Part shown: piece after piece, positions 1 to 7,384 of the stretch
Numbering within the stretch: the first letter of the stretch is position 1
Layout: every line of letters begins with the position of its first letter
Assembly (NCBI GenBank): GCA_013361595.1
Contig: JABFXT010000712.1
Coordinates: 1-14,400 of the forward strand
From: Nocardia sp.
Lineage (GTDB): Bacteria > Actinomycetota > Actinomycetes > Mycobacteriales > Mycobacteriaceae
Length of the DNA: 14,400 nucleotides
Direction: 5' to 3'
The notes under the pieces: model-generated
Databases searched by the model: none
The model's input: only the letters and a program-made list of their open reading frames with translations
What the model was told of the DNA's origin: nothing
Made by a program: the position numbers and the translations under genes

Positions 1-562
1 GCGCGGCGCGCCCACCGCCGGGGCCCGGCGGATCGGGCTCCCATGACGGGGTCTCCGGCGTCTCGTTCGCGTAGTAACCCTCGGCGAAATCGTCGTCCGG
101 ATCCGGTCGCCGACGGCGGCCGCTACGACGCGATTCCTCGACGGGTGGGAACTGGTCACGGCCGTCCGCGAACGAGTCCGGATCGCCCAGCCGCGCCGGA
201 GCGCCGTCGCCGGCCGGTCCCGCCGGGTACGGCTCGAGCGGGTTGTAGACGGTGATCGGACCCGACATCGGCGAATTGTTCGGATCCGGGGCGGCGTAGG
301 AAACCTGCTCGCCCGCATAGCTTTGCGCACCGAAACCGGTGCCGTCCGCTTCCGCGGCGTAGCCCGCGGGCTCGTCCGTATCGGATTCGTCGGGTGCCGC
401 GTGGGCGGAACCGTTGCGTTCGACGGCCGGGATGTCACCGGACAGATCGTCGACCGAGAGCCCGCGACCGCCACGCCGTCGCCTGCCGCCGCTGGCGGCA
501 GGCTGCTGCCCGTTACGGGCGAGCAGTTCCGCTACCGACAGTTGATTGGAGTTCCTACTCAT
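1..562 (-). CDS. Conserved Rv0497-type protein, N-terminal part (runs off the left edge)
   Basis: Reading frame begins at ATG 562-560 and stays open to the window edge, giving about 187 residues. The start overlaps the stop of the upstream ppx gene in an ATGA, so the two are probably translationally coupled. The N-terminus starts MSRNSNQLSVAELLARNG, followed by a basic RRRRGGRG patch and an LSVDDLSGDIPAV segment. This arrangement is what I remember for M. tuberculosis Rv0497, a conserved membrane-associated protein found next to ppx1. The rest of the visible part is acidic and rich in Pro, Gly, Ala, Tyr and Asn, with no predicted globular domain; it looks like a disordered cytoplasmic tail. 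A transmembrane segment expected near the C-terminus lies outside the window. Function is not known to me. Family assignment rests on the N-terminal motif and synteny. Confidence 0.8.
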   Translation of the reverse strand, partial: MSRNSNQLSVAELLARNGQQPAASGGRRRRGGRGLSVDDLSGDIPAVERNGSAHAAPDESDTDEPAGYAAEADGTGFGAQSYAGEQVSYAAPDPNNSPMSGPITVYNPLEPYPAGPAGDGAPARLGDPDSFADGRDQFPPVEESRRSGRRRRPDPDDDFAEGYYANETPETPSWEPDPPGPGGGRAA

Positions 563-1587
563 GAAGGCACCGTTTCGATCGGGCCCGCCGACGTCTTGCC
601 GCCGGGCGCCGAACCGTTACCGGCCGCCGCTTTCGGTGCGCTCGTAGTCAGTGGTCCACCATCCATATCGGTATCCAGTTTGCGCAGGATCAGTCCTTCG
701 CGCAGCGCCCACGGACAAATTTCCAGCGTATCGAGGGAAAGGGCGCGCATGGCCGCCTCGGCCACGAGCGCTCCGGCCACCAATTGCTGGGACCGGTCGG
801 CGCTGACACCCTCGAGTTCGGCGCGATCGGAGGCGGTCATCCGGGAGATGAACGCGATCAGCTGACGCAGTCCCGAACCGGTGAGGGTCCGGCGGACCCG
901 GGCTCCCGCGCCCGAAGGCGCCGCGCCCGTCAGCCGGGCGAGGGAGCGGAAGGTTTTGGATGTGCCCACTGCCAGATCGGGCCGGCCCGCTTCGGCCAGT
1001 TGTTTGGCCGGATCCACCATCTCCGCGGCGAGCCAGTCGCGGAGGATCGCGATACGCCTTTTGCTGGGCGGATCCTCCGGTAACCATTTCCGGGTCAACC
1101 GCCCGGCGCCCAGTTGCAGCGACAGCGCGACCTCCGGTTCCTCGTCCACCCCGCTGCTGATCTCGAGGGAACCACCGCCGATATCGAGGTTGATGATCCG
1201 GCCGGCGCTCCAGCCGTACCAGCGGCGCACCGCCAGGAAGGTCAACCGCGCCTCGTCCACCCCGGCCAGCACCCGCAGATCCACCCCGGTCTCCGCGCGC
1301 ACCCGGCCGAGTACCTCGTCGGAGTTGGTCGCCTCGCGCACCGCGGAGGTCGCGAAGGCCATCAGTTCCGAACAGCCGGAGGTGATCGCCAGATTCGCCA
1401 GATCGGCCACCGTATCGACGAGTTTCTGCTCGCCCTCCGGGGTTATCCGGCCCGCGTCGTCCAGGCTCTCCGACAGCCGCAACGACTCCTTCGTCGAGCT
1501 CATCGGCATGGGGTGGCCACCCCTATGCGCGTCCACCACCAGCAGGTGAACGGTGTTGCTTCCGACATCGAGGACACCTAGACGCAC
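559..1587 (-). CDS. ppx: Ppx/GppA family exopolyphosphatase, Ppx1 (Rv0496) type
   Basis: A 342-residue cytoplasmic phosphatase of the ASKHA fold, expected to release phosphate from short polyphosphate and/or act on (p)ppGpp-type substrates. The N-terminal phosphate-binding loop is DVGSNTVHLLV (residues 7-17). E112 in the GVDEARLTF segment is the likely catalytic base. D135-S140 (DIGGGS) is the second phosphate loop. The AVRRWYGWSAGR and CPWALREGLILRKLD blocks are nearly identical to what I recall of M. tuberculosis Rv0496. The length is that of the short, N-terminal-domain-only Ppx1 proteins, lacking the C-terminal HD-like domain of E. coli PPX. Translation starts at GTG 1587-1585; a TAACGT -10 element six bases upstream suggests a leaderless message. 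The last about 25 residues are variable. The stop overlaps the next gene by 4 bp. Family is certain; the physiological substrate is inferred. Confidence 0.93.
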   Translation of the reverse strand: MRLGVLDVGSNTVHLLVVDAHRGGHPMPMSSTKESLRLSESLDDAGRITPEGEQKLVDTVADLANLAITSGCSELMAFATSAVREATNSDEVLGRVRAETGVDLRVLAGVDEARLTFLAVRRWYGWSAGRIINLDIGGGSLEISSGVDEEPEVALSLQLGAGRLTRKWLPEDPPSKRRIAILRDWLAAEMVDPAKQLAEAGRPDLAVGTSKTFRSLARLTGAAPSGAGARVRRTLTGSGLRQLIAFISRMTASDRAELEGVSADRSQQLVAGALVAEAAMRALSLDTLEICPWALREGLILRKLDTDMDGGPLTTSAPKAAAGNGSAPGGKTSAGPIETVPS

Positions 1588-1593
1588 ACGCCC

Positions 1594-1599
1594 ACGTTA
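1594..1599 (-). promoter_or_regulatory. Candidate -10 element for ppx (leaderless)
   Basis: On the minus strand the hexamer TAACGT ends six bases before the GTG start of ppx at 1587. This matches the TANNNT -10 consensus of actinobacterial housekeeping promoters and places transcription start at the start codon. No good -35 is visible, and there is no Shine-Dalgarno sequence, which also fits a leaderless transcript. Inference from spacing only. Confidence 0.45.
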
Positions 1600-1638
1600 C
1601 TTGGTGCACCTGAACACCAGGCGACCCGGTTGTGGTGT

Positions 1639-1644
1639 TAGCGT
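1639..1644 (+). promoter_or_regulatory. Candidate -10 element for the Rv0495c-like gene (leaderless)
   Basis: TAGCGT lies eight bases before GTG 1653, which would put transcription start at or next to that codon. The GAGGG at 1646-1650 is too close to this GTG (2 bases) to serve as a normal ribosome binding site. The -35 region is weak. The element overlaps the earlier in-frame GTG candidates (1632, 1635), arguing against those starts. Confidence 0.35.
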
Positions 1645-1652
1645 TGAGGGTT

Positions 1653-2567
1653 GTGACGTCAGGCGCAGCCGCGAACGACTCCGTCCCCGCTCCGACCGAC
1701 CTTCCGATGCCGAAGATGCGGCCGAGCCGGGAAGTACCACTCGACTTCCCACGCGAGTGGCTCGAATTCGTCGACCCCGCCGACGACGAACATCTGATCG
1801 CCGCGGATCTCACCTGGCTGACCTCTCGTTGGACCTGCGTTTTCGGCACACCCGCCTGTCAGGGCATCCTGGCCGAACAGCCCGATTGCGGCTGCTGTAC
1901 GCACGGAGCCTTCCTCTCCGACGACGACGATCGCAAACGCCTGCGCAAGGCCGTCAAGATGCTCACCGCCGAGGAATGGCAGTTGATGGACGAGGCCCGC
2001 GACAAACACGGCAAGATCACCCGCAAGATGTATCTGGAGACCGACGAACTGGACGGCGAACCCGCCGCCCGCACCCGCCGGGTCGACGGCGCGTGCATTT
2101 TCCACAACCGTCCGGATTTCCCCGGTGGCGCGGGTTGTGCCCTGCACATCATGGCGCTGCGCCGGGATGTGGAACCGCATACGGTCAAACCGGACGTGTG
2201 CTGGCAGCTACCGATCCGCCGCACCCAGGAATGGGTGGACCGGCCCGACGGCGTGCAGATCCTGCGGACCGTGATCACCGAGTACGACCGGCGGGGATGG
2301 GGGCCGGGCGGGGTGGATCTGGACTGGTACTGCTCCGGTTCACCCGATGCCCATATCGGTGAGCGTCCGGTCTGGCAGTCCTATCGCTCCGAACTGATCG
2401 AGTTGATCGGGAAGCCCGCGTACAACGAACTCGAACGGCAATTGCGGAGCCGGGCGGGCAGCGGGACCGGGGCGGAACATCCGGCGACCACCCGGGCGCT
2501 GCGCAAGGCCCGCGAGAACGAGCAGCCCGCACGACCCACTCGAATAATCGGACTCGACCTGCGATAA
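1653..2567 (+). CDS. Conserved cysteine-rich protein, Rv0495c type
   Basis: A soluble protein of 304 residues from GTG 1653; the frame is open further upstream (GTG 1632 and 1635) and a later ATG is at 1707, so the start is uncertain. There are nine cysteines, eight in three compact groups (numbering from GTG 1653): C62, C69, C79, C81 and C82 within CVFGTPAC and DCGCCTHG, then C148 and C162 in an [19 protein letters not shown] block, then C183 in PDVCWQLP. This layout resembles YkgJ/DUF3109-like metal-binding cysteine clusters and is conserved in M. tuberculosis Rv0495c, which is likewise divergent from ppx1 and close to regX3. There are no membrane segments or signal peptide. The Arg/Lys-rich tail ends IIGLDLR. 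A role in metal or redox handling is inferred from the cysteines; the biochemical activity is unknown to me. Confidence 0.85.
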   Translation: MTSGAAANDSVPAPTDLPMPKMRPSREVPLDFPREWLEFVDPADDEHLIAADLTWLTSRWTCVFGTPACQGILAEQPDCGCCTHGAFLSDDDDRKRLRKAVKMLTAEEWQLMDEARDKHGKITRKMYLETDELDGEPAARTRRVDGACIFHNRPDFPGGAGCALHIMALRRDVEPHTVKPDVCWQLPIRRTQEWVDRPDGVQILRTVITEYDRRGWGPGGVDLDWYCSGSPDAHIGERPVWQSYRSELIELIGKPAYNELERQLRSRAGSGTGAEHPATTRALRKARENEQPARPTRIIGLDLR

Positions 2568-2579
2568 CGGGAGCACAGC

Positions 2580-2933
2580 ATGATGCGGAGCCCCTGGATC
2601 CCATGGCCGGCCGGTACGGCGGCTCTGATACTTGCCGGCCTCGCCTGCGCCGCGACCGCCGCCGGCGCGGTTGCCGAACCCGCCGCCGACCCGCACCAGT
2701 TCTCCGATCGGACCGCCGAGTTCGTACCGCTCGGTGATCCGAACGCGCTGGCGGCCCGCGATGCCGGACGGCATCTCGTACTCAGTCCGCACGGCACCCG
2801 GCGCAGTATCGTCTGCCGCGGCGACGGGGCAGCGACGCCGTTCTACGACTGCGCCCAGGAAGACGGTCTCGGCTGGGCGCCGCTGCACCGCTCCGATACA
2901 CCGGTCGGCGAGGTCTGGATCTATTTCCCCTGA
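2580..2933 (+). CDS. Small secreted protein of unknown function
   Basis: A 117-residue protein starting at ATG 2580 (a second ATG follows directly), with a good GGGAG ribosome binding site at 2569-2573, six bases before the start. It begins 12 bp after the stop of the cysteine-rich gene, so the two are probably co-transcribed. The N-terminus is a signal peptide: basic MMR, a hydrophobic core TAALILAGLACAATAAGAV (about residues 13-31) and a likely cleavage near AVAEP. The mature part is about 85 residues with two cysteines in SIVCRGDG and FYDCAQED, close enough to form a disulfide, and a C-terminal EVWIYFP. The C in the hydrophobic core is not in a convincing lipobox. I do not recognise a family. 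It converges on regX3 with 9 bp between stops. Confidence 0.75.
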   Translation: MMRSPWIPWPAGTAALILAGLACAATAAGAVAEPAADPHQFSDRTAEFVPLGDPNALAARDAGRHLVLSPHGTRRSIVCRGDGAATPFYDCAQEDGLGWAPLHRSDTPVGEVWIYFP

Positions 2934-2947
2934 TCCGGCGGATCAGG
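2929..2947. terminator. Bidirectional hairpin between convergent genes, overlapping both stop codons
   Basis: CCTGATCC (2929-2936), loop GGC, GGATCAGG (2940-2947): a perfect 8-bp stem. The TGA of the small secreted gene (2931-2933) is in the left arm and the TGA of regX3 (minus, 2945-2943) is in the right arm, so one symmetric hairpin closes both transcripts. There is no T-tract on either side, so it would be a weak or Rho-assisted terminator, or a 3'-end stabiliser. Confidence 0.55.
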
Positions 2948-3632
2948 CCTCCAGCTTGTACCCCAGTCCGCGGACGGTCACCAGATGTTCGGGGCGGGCC
3001 GGATCGGCCTCGATCTTCGACCGCAGCCGCTTCACGTGCACATCCAGGGTTTTGGTGTCGCCGACGTAGTCCGCGCCCCACACCCGGTCGATGAGCTGAC
3101 CGCGGGTGAGCACCCGGCCCGAGTTGCGGAGCAGGTATTCCAGCAGGTCGAACTCTTTCAACGGCAGGGTCACCGGCTTACCGTTCACCAGCACCGTGTG
3201 CCGGTCCACGTCCATCCGCACCGGGCCGGCCTCCAGCACCCCGTTCTCGCTGCTGGAATCCAGTTCGTCGCCGGCGCCGCGGCGCAGGACGGCCCGGATC
3301 CGGGCGATCAGTTCCCGTGCCGAATAGGGCTTGGTGACGTAGTCGTCGGCACCGAGTTCGAGCCCCACGACCTTGTCGATCTCGCTGTCCCGCGCGGTCA
3401 CCATGATGACCGGCACTCCACTGCGGGTCCGCAACTGTTTACAGACGTCGGTGCCGCTCATTCCGGGCAACATCAGGTCGAGCAGGACGATATCGGCGCC
3501 GGACCGGTCGAATTCGGCGAGCGCCGAGGGCCCGTCTCCCACGACCGTGACCTCGAAACCTTCCTTGCGCAGGAGGAAGGCGAGTGGATCGGCCAGCGAC
3601 TCCTCGTCCTCGACGATCAACACACTGGTCAT
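2943..3632 (-). CDS. regX3: Two-component response regulator RegX3 (OmpR/PhoB family)
   Basis: A 229-residue DNA-binding response regulator that controls phosphate-starvation genes in mycobacteria. The receiver domain (1-115) has the acidic pair E8/D9, phospho-acceptor D52 in LLDLMLPG, T79 and K101 (VTKPY). The winged-helix domain (about 130-229) contains [20 protein letters not shown] and ends [11 protein letters not shown]. The M. tuberculosis protein is 227 residues, so this is full length. The ATG at 3632 is preceded by GGAGG (3644-3640) with seven bases spacing and overlaps the senX3 stop in an ATGA, fixing the start even though the frame is open farther upstream. It is co-transcribed with senX3. 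Unlike M. tuberculosis, no interspersed repeat separates the two genes. Transcription likely ends at the hairpin over the stop codon. Confidence 0.95.
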   Translation of the reverse strand: MTSVLIVEDEESLADPLAFLLRKEGFEVTVVGDGPSALAEFDRSGADIVLLDLMLPGMSGTDVCKQLRTRSGVPVIMVTARDSEIDKVVGLELGADDYVTKPYSARELIARIRAVLRRGAGDELDSSSENGVLEAGPVRMDVDRHTVLVNGKPVTLPLKEFDLLEYLLRNSGRVLTRGQLIDRVWGADYVGDTKTLDVHVKRLRSKIEADPARPEHLVTVRGLGYKLEA

Positions 3633-4864
3633 CTGCGTGCCTCCACACCGTTCGTTCGGCCCGGGCCCGAGGGGCGCGGGCTGGTTTCTCTTTTGGTCAG
3701 CACAGGCGGGCCGCCGGCGACGGTGCCGTCGGCCTCCTGATACGCGGGTATGCGCAGGGTGAATGTCGAGCCGGTGCCGAGTTTGCTCCACAGGGTGATC
3801 TCACCGTTGTGGTTGGCGGCCACGTGTTTCACGATAGCCAGGCCGAGTCCGGTCCCGCCGGTGGAGCGGGAGCGCGCCTTGTCGGAGCGGAAGAAGCGTT
3901 CGAACACCCGCTCCTGATCGTCCTTGGCGATTCCGATACCGCGGTCGGTCACCGCCATCGCCACATAGGAGCCGCGCACCGATCGGCTCACCGATACATG
4001 CGAGCCGCGCGGTGAGTAGGCGATGGCGTTCTCGACCAGATTCGACAGTGCGGTGATGAGCAGCGTTTCGTCGCCGAGTACCTCGAGCCCGCTGGGCCGG
4101 TCGGTACTGACCGTGATCCCGGCGGCCTCGGCGGCGGTCCGGGAGCGGTCCACGGCCTGGCTGACGACCGTATCGACGTCGACGACCTCGAGTTCGGGGA
4201 GTTTCTCGGCCCCCTGTAGCCGCGACAGCGCGATCAGTTCGGTGACCATCTTCCCGAGCCGGCCGGCTTCGGCCAGTACCCGCTGACCGAAATGCCGGAC
4301 GGCCTCCGGATCGTCGGCCGTCTCGAGCAGCGCTTCCGCCAGCAGGCTCATCGCCCCGACCGGTGTTTTCAGCTCGTGGCTCACATTCGCGACGAAATCG
4401 CGGCGGGTGGCCTCCATCCGGGCCTGTTCGGAATCGTCGTCGGCGAACAACACGGTGAAGCTGGTCTCCTCCGGCGACAGCGGCCGGGCCAGGCCGCGTA
4501 CCGCGATCCGGCCACGACCGGGCGTCGGTTTATCCGCCGTGAGATCGAACTCCGCCGTTTCGCCGGTGGCCAGCACCTTCTCCACCGCCAGCCAGGCCCG
4601 CTCCTCGAGCAACCGGTTACGGACCAGGCCGAGTTCCTCGGCGCGCGGGTTGACCAGCACGACATCGCGGTACTCGTCCACGACCGCGATACCGCTCTCC
4701 GAGGCCAGCACGATCAGGTCGAGAACCTGCGACATGGTGAGGCCGGAGTCGGCCTGCCGGCGCTGGGCCTGCCGCGCGTTCATATAGGGGATGACGAGTC
4801 CACCGACGGCCAGTCCGACAACAGCCGCCAGGACTGCCAGCAGTACGGCCTGGGGAACGCTCAC
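3629..4864 (-). CDS. senX3: Sensor histidine kinase SenX3
   Basis: A 411-residue membrane sensor kinase, partner of RegX3 (M. tuberculosis SenX3 is 410). From the chosen GTG 4864: a hydrophobic N-terminal stretch, about residues 5-27 (one membrane pass, possibly a hairpin), then a PAS-like domain (about 45-145) with [19 protein letters not shown], then HisKA with phospho-acceptor H163 in [14 protein letters not shown]. The ATP-binding domain carries the N box [33 protein letters not shown] and [12 protein letters not shown]. The frame is open upstream to 4930, with another GTG at 4888; I prefer 4864 because a TACGAT -10 lies seven bases before it and it gives the family's usual length. The C-terminal about 30 residues are variable and basic. 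The gene overlaps regX3 by 4 bp. Confidence 0.94.
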   Translation of the reverse strand: MSVPQAVLLAVLAAVVGLAVGGLVIPYMNARQAQRRQADSGLTMSQVLDLIVLASESGIAVVDEYRDVVLVNPRAEELGLVRNRLLEERAWLAVEKVLATGETAEFDLTADKPTPGRGRIAVRGLARPLSPEETSFTVLFADDDSEQARMEATRRDFVANVSHELKTPVGAMSLLAEALLETADDPEAVRHFGQRVLAEAGRLGKMVTELIALSRLQGAEKLPELEVVDVDTVVSQAVDRSRTAAEAAGITVSTDRPSGLEVLGDETLLITALSNLVENAIAYSPRGSHVSVSRSVRGSYVAMAVTDRGIGIAKDDQERVFERFFRSDKARSRSTGGTGLGLAIVKHVAANHNGEITLWSKLGTGSTFTLRIPAYQEADGTVAGGPPVLTKRETSPRPSGPGRTNGVEARR

Positions 4865-4871
4865 ATCAAGA

Positions 4872-4877
4872 ATCGTA
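4872..4877 (-). promoter_or_regulatory. Candidate -10 element for senX3-regX3
   Basis: TACGAT on the minus strand ends seven bases before GTG 4864, consistent with a leaderless senX3 transcript; no Shine-Dalgarno is visible ahead of that GTG. A weak T-rich -35 (TTTGTT, minus strand 4899-4894) sits 16 bases upstream. Inference from spacing. Confidence 0.4.
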
Positions 4878-4946
4878 CGGTCGACCACAGGTAAACAAAC
4901 CCGGGGTCGGTGAAGTTTCGTGCAGGTCACGGGCGATTACTTCGGT

Positions 4947-4975
4947 GTTCGCCGGGCGTTTACTCGTTGTTCGGC
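4947..4975 (+). promoter_or_regulatory. Candidate PHO-box-like direct repeats upstream of senX3
   Basis: Three heptamers at strict 11-bp spacing: GTTCGCC (4947-4953), GTTTACT (4958-4964) and GTTCGGC (4969-4975). They resemble the GTTCACC direct-repeat unit bound by Streptomyces PhoP and related PhoB-type regulators at one helical turn spacing (16 of 21 positions match). They lie about 83-111 bp upstream of the senX3 start. Autoregulation by RegX3 is therefore plausible, but the match is imperfect and orientation is opposite to the gene. Confidence 0.35.
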
Positions 4976-5083
4976 GGCGAACAGGTTTCGATCGTCCCGG
5001 GCGTGTTCCGGTGCCGGAAACGCGGCCGAACCCCATTGCGTCTGGGACACAACAGGGTTCGTGTCATGCCCGGTGGCCGGTGT

Positions 5084-7135
5084 TCACCAGCCGGGGTTAC
5101 CTCGCACCGGTACATTCACGAAACTGGGCCGGTTCGGATCGAGTTGTACGTGCTGCGGTTTCAGCCCGGTGTCGATGATCATCGGCAGCGGCGGCACACC
5201 CTTGGGCGCGTTGCCCGCGTAGACGTCCACCCGCAACCGGTGCCCCGGTTCGAGCGTCGCCTCGACGGCGGGTACCGCGATATCGTGTGTCGTCACTTCC
5301 CCGGGCACGGTGAGCCGCCGGTTCTCCAGCGTGGTGTAGGGCCGGGGGACGGTGTAGGCGCCGTTGGCGGATCGACTGCTCAGCGCGTCATCGATCTCAC
5401 GCAGCGAAGCCATCAGTTGTCCCGACGACAGCACCCGGGACTGCCCGTCGGGCGCCACATCGTTGACCGTGACCGACCAGTAGCCGTCGCTCGCGTCCTG
5501 GACAGTCTCCAGGTGCACGGCCATGGGCCCGGTGACCTCGACGGCTTCGGTGACCGGCGCGCTGGTGAAGGTCAGCCCATTGGTCTCCTGGATCCGGGAA
5601 TCGGCACCGCAGGCATTGATCACCGCGACCACGCCGGCCGTCGCCTGGCCGGCGTCGTTGGAACACAGCCCGGTGAGTCCCGGTGCGACGGTCAATCGGG
5701 CGGAGCTGTCCGCGACCGCCCCGAGCGAACCGTCGTGCACGCTGTGCCCGCCCGTTCCGCTGGGGGCCGCCGAAAGGTACATCCGCCGGTACTCGGCCGC
5801 TTCGTCGGCCGGTGCGCTCTCGCCGAACCCGGCCTTGGTCACCCAGCCTCCGCCCTGCTGACGCAGGGTCACCGGACCGTACTGATCTATACCGTTGTCG
5901 ATGCCCTTCAACCATTTGTCGAACCAGGCACGTTGCAGCACGTCCAGACGCGGCGGCAGTCCGGGTTTGCCGGATTCGCTTCCGGAGTTGATGTGATAGG
6001 TATCGCCCATGAGCAGCTGCTTCTGCCCGGGCGGCAACGGCATCGCGTTGTAGATCTGCGATTCGGAGTAGGTGAACAGATCGTGCCAGCCGCCCGTCAC
6101 GAAAGTCGGGACGTCGATCTGCGCCGGATCGCCGAGCCAGGCCTGCCGGTCCGGGCTGTCGCCCCGGATCATCTCCTGCAACCGCGGGTCGAGATCCTCC
6201 ACCCGCGGTGTGGTGTAGGCGTTCAGGAACACGTCGAGATAGGTGAACGGCGAGGACAATCGATCGTTCAGCCACTGCTGGTCGAAGGTGCCGTTCAGCA
6301 TCGACTGGATACTCGGCACCCATTTGGTCGCGTTGATCAGCGACATCCACAGTGGGATGAAGGCGAAGCCGAAACCGCCGCCGGGCATGAGCACGTCCTG
6401 CGCCAGATCGCTACCGGGGACTACCGGGAAGAGAGCCTTCAACGCGGACGGGTGCTTCTCGGCGGCCTGCAACTGGTTGATACCGGAATACGACATCCCG
6501 GTCATCCCCACCTGCCCGTCGGCCCACTGCTGCCGGGAAGCCCAGTCGACGACCTCGACCGTGTCGTCCTGTTCGCGTTGCCGCAACATATCCCAGACGC
6601 CCTGGGAGAATCCGGTCCCGCGCACATCCACGACGACTTGGACGTAACCGCTCTTCACCAACTGACGGTCCACCGCGAAATTGCGCATGGCCCCGCCACC
6701 GAGCGCCTTGGTGAGATCGGTCAGCCCGGACAGCGGGGTACCGGTCATATCGATATCGCGGGCCAGCTGCGCTATCGCGTCCGACGCACCCGGGATCGAT
6801 CCCATATGGTCGACGAGGTTGGACACCAGTTTCGTATAGGGCGTCATATTGACGAGGACGGGCAGCCGGGTGTCGATCGGCCGGGATGCGGTATCGGCGG
6901 GCCGGTACACATTGGCCTTCAGCACCGTGCCGTCGCTCATGGTGATCGGCACATCCCAGGTGATGTGGACATTGGGATACTGCTGCGGCCCGTCGTGGGT
7001 GGCCGTCCATTGCGCCCCCGCCGCTCCCCCGTCGGGACCGGACGCCACCGGTGCCGCCCCGGCGCTACCGCCGAGCAGCGGTACCAGCAGCACGGTGGCG
7101 GCCAGCGCCACGGTGGCTCGCATCACAAACTTCAT
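5084..7135 (-). CDS. Secreted CocE/NonD (X-Pro dipeptidyl-peptidase S15-like) family hydrolase
   Basis: A 683-residue exported serine hydrolase. The N-terminus is a signal peptide: MKFVMR, hydrophobic core ATVALAATVLLVPLLGG, cleavage about AGA-A near residue 27. The alpha/beta-hydrolase domain has an oxyanion-type TPYTK segment (98-102), VVVDVRGTGFSQG (167-179) and the nucleophile S215 in GMSYSG. The likely Asp is in GGWHDLFTYSE and the His in GDTYHINSG. The last about 230 residues form the PepX_C jelly-roll (GHRLRVDVYAGNAP near the end). Substrate is unknown: family members cleave esters, amides or acylated antibiotics outside the cell. It stands alone: a terminator closes gpm1 upstream and senX3 follows 219 bp later. 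ATG 7135 has only a weak GGA; a 9-bp inverted repeat lies just upstream. The long open frame on the opposite strand is a GC artefact. Confidence 0.9.
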   Translation of the reverse strand: MKFVMRATVALAATVLLVPLLGGSAGAAPVASGPDGGAAGAQWTATHDGPQQYPNVHITWDVPITMSDGTVLKANVYRPADTASRPIDTRLPVLVNMTPYTKLVSNLVDHMGSIPGASDAIAQLARDIDMTGTPLSGLTDLTKALGGGAMRNFAVDRQLVKSGYVQVVVDVRGTGFSQGVWDMLRQREQDDTVEVVDWASRQQWADGQVGMTGMSYSGINQLQAAEKHPSALKALFPVVPGSDLAQDVLMPGGGFGFAFIPLWMSLINATKWVPSIQSMLNGTFDQQWLNDRLSSPFTYLDVFLNAYTTPRVEDLDPRLQEMIRGDSPDRQAWLGDPAQIDVPTFVTGGWHDLFTYSESQIYNAMPLPPGQKQLLMGDTYHINSGSESGKPGLPPRLDVLQRAWFDKWLKGIDNGIDQYGPVTLRQQGGGWVTKAGFGESAPADEAAEYRRMYLSAAPSGTGGHSVHDGSLGAVADSSARLTVAPGLTGLCSNDAGQATAGVVAVINACGADSRIQETNGLTFTSAPVTEAVEVTGPMAVHLETVQDASDGYWSVTVNDVAPDGQSRVLSSGQLMASLREIDDALSSRSANGAYTVPRPYTTLENRRLTVPGEVTTHDIAVPAVEATLEPGHRLRVDVYAGNAPKGVPPLPMIIDTGLKPQHVQLDPNRPSFVNVPVRGNPGW

Positions 7136-7149
7136 CGGTCGTGATCCAT

Positions 7150-7176
7150 CTCTCGAACTGGTCGGATGTTCGAGAG
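7150..7176 (-). promoter_or_regulatory. 9-bp inverted repeat upstream of the secreted hydrolase, probable operator or 5'-leader hairpin
   Basis: CTCTCGAAC (7150-7158), nine-base spacer, GTTCGAGAG (7168-7176): perfect arms, 14 bp before the ATG at 7135. A TAAGCT (minus, 7180-7175) fits a -10 element and overlaps one arm, so the dyad would cover the transcription start. In RNA the arm nearest the gene contains GAGAG, the only purine-rich stretch near the start, so folding could also hide the ribosome site. Confidence 0.5.
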
Positions 7177-7341
7177 CTTACACAGCGTTACCGGCGAGTA
7201 ATGAGAATCTGCCCGGCAAGCAACAGGCCTTTCCGATCGCGTGATCCGAATATCATGTTCTCGCACAAGCCATACCGCGATTTACGGTGATACTCCACTG
7301 AACCACGGGATGGTCGTCGGCGATTCCGGTGCCGGTACGAA

Positions 7342-7376
7342 ACAGCGCCGCAACCCGTTCCGGATCGCGGCGCTGT
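7342..7376 (-). terminator. Intrinsic terminator of gpm1
   Basis: Starting 8 bases past the gpm1 stop, minus strand: arm ACAGCGCCGC (7376-7367), 15-base loop, arm GCGGCGCTGT (7351-7342), a perfect 10-bp GC-rich stem followed by TT then C (the stem's last T makes TTT). The short T-run is typical of high-GC actinobacteria. It separates gpm1 from the downstream hydrolase gene. Confidence 0.75.
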
Positions 7377-7384
7377 GGTTCGGA

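Noticed and set aside
3629..3632. Mycobacterial interspersed repeat expected between senX3 and regX3
   Set aside because: The genes overlap by 4 bp here, so there is no room for the repeat found in M. tuberculosis.
5046..5065. GACAC/GTGTC inverted repeat after the secreted hydrolase as its terminator
   Set aside because: Only a five-base-pair stem with a mismatch beyond, no T-run; too weak to annotate.
4910..7144. 744-codon open frame on the plus strand opposite the secreted hydrolase, and similar long antisense frames at 7241-8623 and 9143-10606
   Set aside because: The opposite strand encodes recognised families with intact motifs; these frames are His/Arg/Gly/Pro-rich, lack domains, and run across gene boundaries, as expected from high-GC third-position bias.
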